From Mesorhizobium sp. BR1-1-16 (GTDB lineage: Bacteria > Pseudomonadota > Alphaproteobacteria > Rhizobiales > Kaistiaceae): 64,000 nt of DNA. Positions 61,430 to 64,000 of the stretch are shown piece by piece. Both the position numbers and the translations under genes were made by a program. The stretch's first letter is position 1. Every line of letters begins with the position of its first letter. The notes below the pieces were generated by a model that worked only from the letters and a program-made list of their open reading frames with translations, searched no databases and was not told where the DNA came from. Location of the stretch: the NCBI RefSeq assembly GCF_020165495.1, contig NZ_JAIUIE010000003.1, forward strand, positions 248,001-312,000. Reading direction: 5' to 3'.

Positions 61430-62863
61430 ATGACCAACTTCGCGACGACTGAGGTTTCCGCCGGGAATGCGGAAGCGGGCCACATCAGCGGATGCCTTGC
61501 TCCCGCGATTCTGGCAGCGCTTCCCGCGCCCGTTTATACGATCGACCTTGAAGGTCGGATCACGTCCTACAATCCGGCCGCCGCGGATTTGTGGGGTCGT
61601 CATCCTGTCCTTCATCAAGACCGCTGGTCGGGAGCATGGCGCCTCTATCGGCCGGACGGCACACCTATGGCCCATGACGAGAGCCCGATTGCGGTCGCTC
61701 TTGGTCAAGGCCGAGCAATCCGCAACGCCGAAGCGGTGGCCGAGCGCCCGGACGGAACGCGCGTCCCGTTTCTTGCCAATCCCACACCGCTCCGAAACGA
61801 CCAGGGTGACATCGTCGGAATGGCGAACCTGCTCGTCGACGTCACCGAGGCGCGGCGCGCGGCACTGACGGAGCACCATTTTGCGTCGATCGTGGAATCC
61901 TCGCACGATGCCATCATCAGCAAAGATATCAACGGCATCATCGCGACCTGGAATCCCGGAGCCGAGAACCTGTTCGGGTACACGGCAGCCGAAGCCGTGG
62001 GGCGGCATGTCAATTTGCTGATCCCAGAAGATCGGCTTGACGAAGAGCCAAGAATAATCGACCGCATTCGCAGGGGCGAACGCGTGGATCATTTTGAGAC
62101 AATCCGCAGACGCAAGGATGGCAGTTTAGTCGACATATCCCTGACCATTTCCCCCGTGCGTGATGAACAGGGACGCATTGTCGGAGCTTCGAAGATCGCG
62201 CGTGACATCTCCGAGCGACGGCGCTCAGAAGAACAGCAGGGGTTGATCCTTCGGGAGATGAGCCATCGGGTGAAGAACCTCTTCTCGGTTGCGGCGTCTC
62301 TCGTCACGATGAGCGCCAGGGCGTCGACGACGCCGGAGGAGATGGCCGAATCCGTGCGCGCTCGGTTGAATGCGCTCACGAAGGCGCACGAACTAACGAG
62401 ACCGGGCCTACTCGATATCGACACAGCGATGACCAATACGACGCTGGCGGAGCTGCTACGGGCGATCTTCGAGCCCTACGCACGAGAGAGCGTCGGCCAA
62501 TACGGGTCGATCCAACTCTCGGGGCCGGAAGTGCTACTCGGTGGAAATGCCGTCACCAGTTTCGCCCTGGTATTCCATGAGCTTGCCACCAATGCCGCGA
62601 AATACGGAGCCCTGTCAGACCTTGGTGGAAGGATCCGGGTCAACTGGCACATGACCGAAAGACGGCTTCTCGTTAGCTGGCAAGAGGCCGGTGGCCCCTC
62701 GGTGCCCGGTCCGGCGCGCCATCGTGGCTTTGGTAGCACTCTGTCGCAAAGGCTGATCTCAGGACAGTTCGACGGAAAGATTGACTACGACTGGAGGCCC
62801 GAGGGGCTCGCCATTCACATCGATGTCGAACTGTCGCGGCTCGGCTGGAAGGGGCCGGGTTAG
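61430..62863 (+). CDS. PAS-PAS HWE-family sensor histidine kinase
   Basis: A 477-residue soluble kinase without membrane segments. PAS 1 spans about residues 25-145 (APVYTIDLEGRITSYNPAAADLWGR), PAS 2 about 150-265 (IVESSHDAIISKDINGIIATWNPGAENLFGYTAAEAVG). The kinase core has the H-box LREMSHRVKNLFSVAASL and the N-box VFHELATNAAKYGALS, with RLLVSWQEAGGPSV. This is the HWE/HisKA_2 arrangement common in rhizobia and in general stress or light signalling. Its stop overlaps the convergent response regulator by 4 bp. The signal is unknown; no LOV-type cysteine motif is seen. Confidence 0.93.
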   Translation: MTNFATTEVSAGNAEAGHISGCLAPAILAALPAPVYTIDLEGRITSYNPAAADLWGRHPVLHQDRWSGAWRLYRPDGTPMAHDESPIAVALGQGRAIRNAEAVAERPDGTRVPFLANPTPLRNDQGDIVGMANLLVDVTEARRAALTEHHFASIVESSHDAIISKDINGIIATWNPGAENLFGYTAAEAVGRHVNLLIPEDRLDEEPRIIDRIRRGERVDHFETIRRRKDGSLVDISLTISPVRDEQGRIVGASKIARDISERRRSEEQQGLILREMSHRVKNLFSVAASLVTMSARASTTPEEMAESVRARLNALTKAHELTRPGLLDIDTAMTNTTLAELLRAIFEPYARESVGQYGSIQLSGPEVLLGGNAVTSFALVFHELATNAAKYGALSDLGGRIRVNWHMTERRLLVSWQEAGGPSVPGPARHRGFGSTLSQRLISGQFDGKIDYDWRPEGLAIHIDVELSRLGWKGPG

Positions 62864-63240
62864 CGCTGCTCCATCAAAATATCCCGCAAGGCCGAGACCA
62901 TCCTTTCGGGCGCGTATGGCTTCGTCAGGAAGGGAACGCCTGCTGGCAAATCACCTGGCTGCGGTTTCCTATGGCCCGATGTCACTATGAGTTTGATCGG
63001 CGGCCAACGGTTCCTAATGACAGCTGCCAAACGTAGACCGTTCATTGAGCCCGGCATGTCGATATCGGTGAACACCGCCTCGATATCGGATCTGCATTGA
63101 AGGATCGCGATCGCTTGATCGGCATCGGCTGCTTCAATGACGGCGAAGCCCGCAGCGAGCAAATCGTCGTGGGTCGCCATCCGCAGGAGCGGTTCATCCT
63201 CAACCAGCAAGATAAGGGCCCCACGTCCCAGCACCGCCAT
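62860..63240 (-). CDS. Single-domain response regulator
   Basis: A 126-residue receiver-only protein. The acidic pocket is E14-D15, the phosphoacceptor D59 in VFTDIDMPG, the threonine/serine switch VTSGH and the lysine FLTKPY. It is the FixJ/CheY-like type usually paired with HWE kinases. It is encoded tail-to-tail with the kinase at 61430, and is its likely phosphorylation partner. The start at 63240 is preferred over one at 63258. Confidence 0.9.
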   Translation of the reverse strand: MAVLGRGALILLVEDEPLLRMATHDDLLAAGFAVIEAADADQAIAILQCRSDIEAVFTDIDMPGSMNGLRLAAVIRNRWPPIKLIVTSGHRKPQPGDLPAGVPFLTKPYAPERMVSALRDILMEQR

Positions 63241-63507
63241 CGGGCCCCCACTCCGCATCGCCGACCGCAGTAAAACCCTGGACCGGGATCGGAGTTCCCC
63301 ATCTTCGACGAATTCCTTCTCGGCGGCGAAACTCTCACCCTGAGTGGTCAGCTGCGCAACTTCGCGGCGACCCGGCGCAAGCTGCGACTGTGGCTGTCGG
63401 TTTAATCAGGATGCGGCCTAATTGATCCGCAGGCACTACAGGTAGCGGAGGGCCAGTGATCGTCAGGGGCCAAACCGAAACTTGCTCGCACTTCGTCCGC
63501 AATATCT

Positions 63508-63741
63508 CTATGCCGGCCCCTCGGCCTTGATGCGCGCCCACTCGTCTGCCGACAGCGCCGCCTCGAGCACCGTGTCGACGTCGGGCAAGTAGCTCACCCA
63601 CATCGCTTTTCCTCCGAATTGGATGGTCTCGGGATGACCATCCAGGCGTGACAGAGCCCGAGCGGCGCGTTCGCAGGGAGGTTTGGGCTTGATTATGCTC
63701 GGCCTCACCGACTCCCACAAATGACGGTTCTGAACTGTCAT
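63508..63741 (-). CDS. Small unknown protein, duplicated in the island (copy 2)
   Basis: A 77-residue protein, TVQNRHLWESVRPSIIKPK followed by RAARALSRLDGHPETIQF and DVDTVLEAALSADEWARIKAEGPA. The last 60 residues match copy 1 at 56227 closely in protein and DNA; the N-terminus is longer. Function unknown. The frame is open further upstream to 63909, but the ATG at 63741 is the first natural one. Confidence 0.7.
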   Translation of the reverse strand: MTVQNRHLWESVRPSIIKPKPPCERAARALSRLDGHPETIQFGGKAMWVSYLPDVDTVLEAALSADEWARIKAEGPA

Positions 63742-63797
63742 GAAGCTTACCGCCTGAGCCATTCCTGAACAGCGCGACTCTGGCGCAGCGCGGCCGG

Positions 63798-64000
63798 TCA
63801 TGGTCGGTCGCGCGCCGGCATTTCCGTGTCCCAGGGTATGCCGAGACTTGCAGCCAGCGTCACGATTTCTTCGCCCTCGATATGTGAGCCCGCCGTGGTC
63901 GCTATCCATGCTTTGCGACGTCGAGCTGCCGGAACCTCGCGCATGAGGAACCGCACTGCGTCTTGAAGCGTGTTGAACTCTTCGACATATAGCCTGTCTT
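63798..64000 (-). CDS. C-terminal part of an unknown protein (cut by window edge)
   Basis: The last 66 codons of a leftward gene that enters from the right edge: DRLYVEEFNTLQDAVRFLMR, then AWIATTAGSHIEGEEIVTLA and SLGIPWDTEMPARDRP-stop. Composition is natural for a small cytosolic protein. Its stop is 57 bp before copy 2 of the duplicated gene, with which it may be co-transcribed. No family recognised. Confidence 0.5.
   Translation of the reverse strand, partial: DRLYVEEFNTLQDAVRFLMREVPAARRRKAWIATTAGSHIEGEEIVTLAASLGIPWDTEMPARDRP

Noticed and set aside
1-64000. Insertion sequences, transposases, rRNA genes, riboswitches
   Set aside because: None could be supported by sequence on either strand.

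Overview
The window is GC-rich DNA from an alphaproteobacterium of the order Hyphomicrobiales (Rhizobiales). The evidence is the gene set and its order: SciP (DUF1153), CtrA, ChpT, the DivK-PleD pair, a DUF3572 protein, an EipA-type DUF1134 protein, and the pyrB / pyrC-like / plsY / dprA / topA / rnr block. Genus is not determined; a Kaistia-like relative is only a guess. There is no rRNA operon, intact tRNA gene or CRISPR array.

Layout. 1-17.9 kb is core housekeeping: a possible sugar hydrolase (start only), a PmtA-like methyltransferase, mnmA, sciP with a candidate CtrA box, an UPF0173 hydrolase, a YqaA-type membrane protein, ruvX, an SRPBCC/ArsR pair, an HXXEE protein, aidB, then a leftward block rnr, topA, dprA, plsY, a pyrC homologue that has lost its metal ligands, and pyrB. 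18.2-24.6 kb holds a complete ribose-type sugar ABC importer, a DUF983 protein and an MFS exporter. 24.7-32.5 kb is a cell-cycle locus: rpmG, pleD, divK, DUF3572, an acetyltransferase, fliJ, ctrA, chpT, eipA and a membrane-anchored coiled-coil protein. With sciP, five members of the CtrA control circuit lie within 30 kb.

32.5-36.4 kb carries a dehydrogenase with a LysR regulator, a DUF1127 gene followed by a structured RNA, and a DUF2000/AraC pair. 36.4-47.6 kb is a LysR-headed rightward catabolic cluster: a split ThDP decarboxylase, GMC oxidoreductase, amidohydrolase, a ring-oxygenase homologue without a Rieske centre, a FAD-plus-molybdenum fusion hydroxylase with a separate [2Fe-2S] subunit, and aldehyde dehydrogenase. 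It looks like a pathway for an N-containing (probably heterocyclic) compound, but the substrate cannot be read from the sequence. A lipid kinase, gluconokinase, a double-domain universal stress protein and a second DUF1127 gene with its own RNA follow.

The two DUF1127 loci are the most striking signal. Each small gene is followed by three tandem stem-loops with unrelated stems but nearly the same loop, A(C/T)CTCCTCCC, and the last stem-loop is the terminator. This matches the 'cuckoo'/CcsR class of alphaproteobacterial stress RNAs. Both genes also share an upstream CTATCT element.

From 51.4 kb to the right edge is an integrated island. It starts at a 49-bp 3' fragment of tRNA-Glu(CTC) next to a tyrosine integrase. 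It holds short accessory genes (KilA-N protein, SRAP/YedK protein, FAD monooxygenase, a lipoprotein, a diguanylate cyclase, an HWE histidine kinase with a response regulator), many small unknown proteins, and a duplicated small gene at 56.2 and 63.5 kb. The distal attachment site was not found, so the island probably continues beyond the window.
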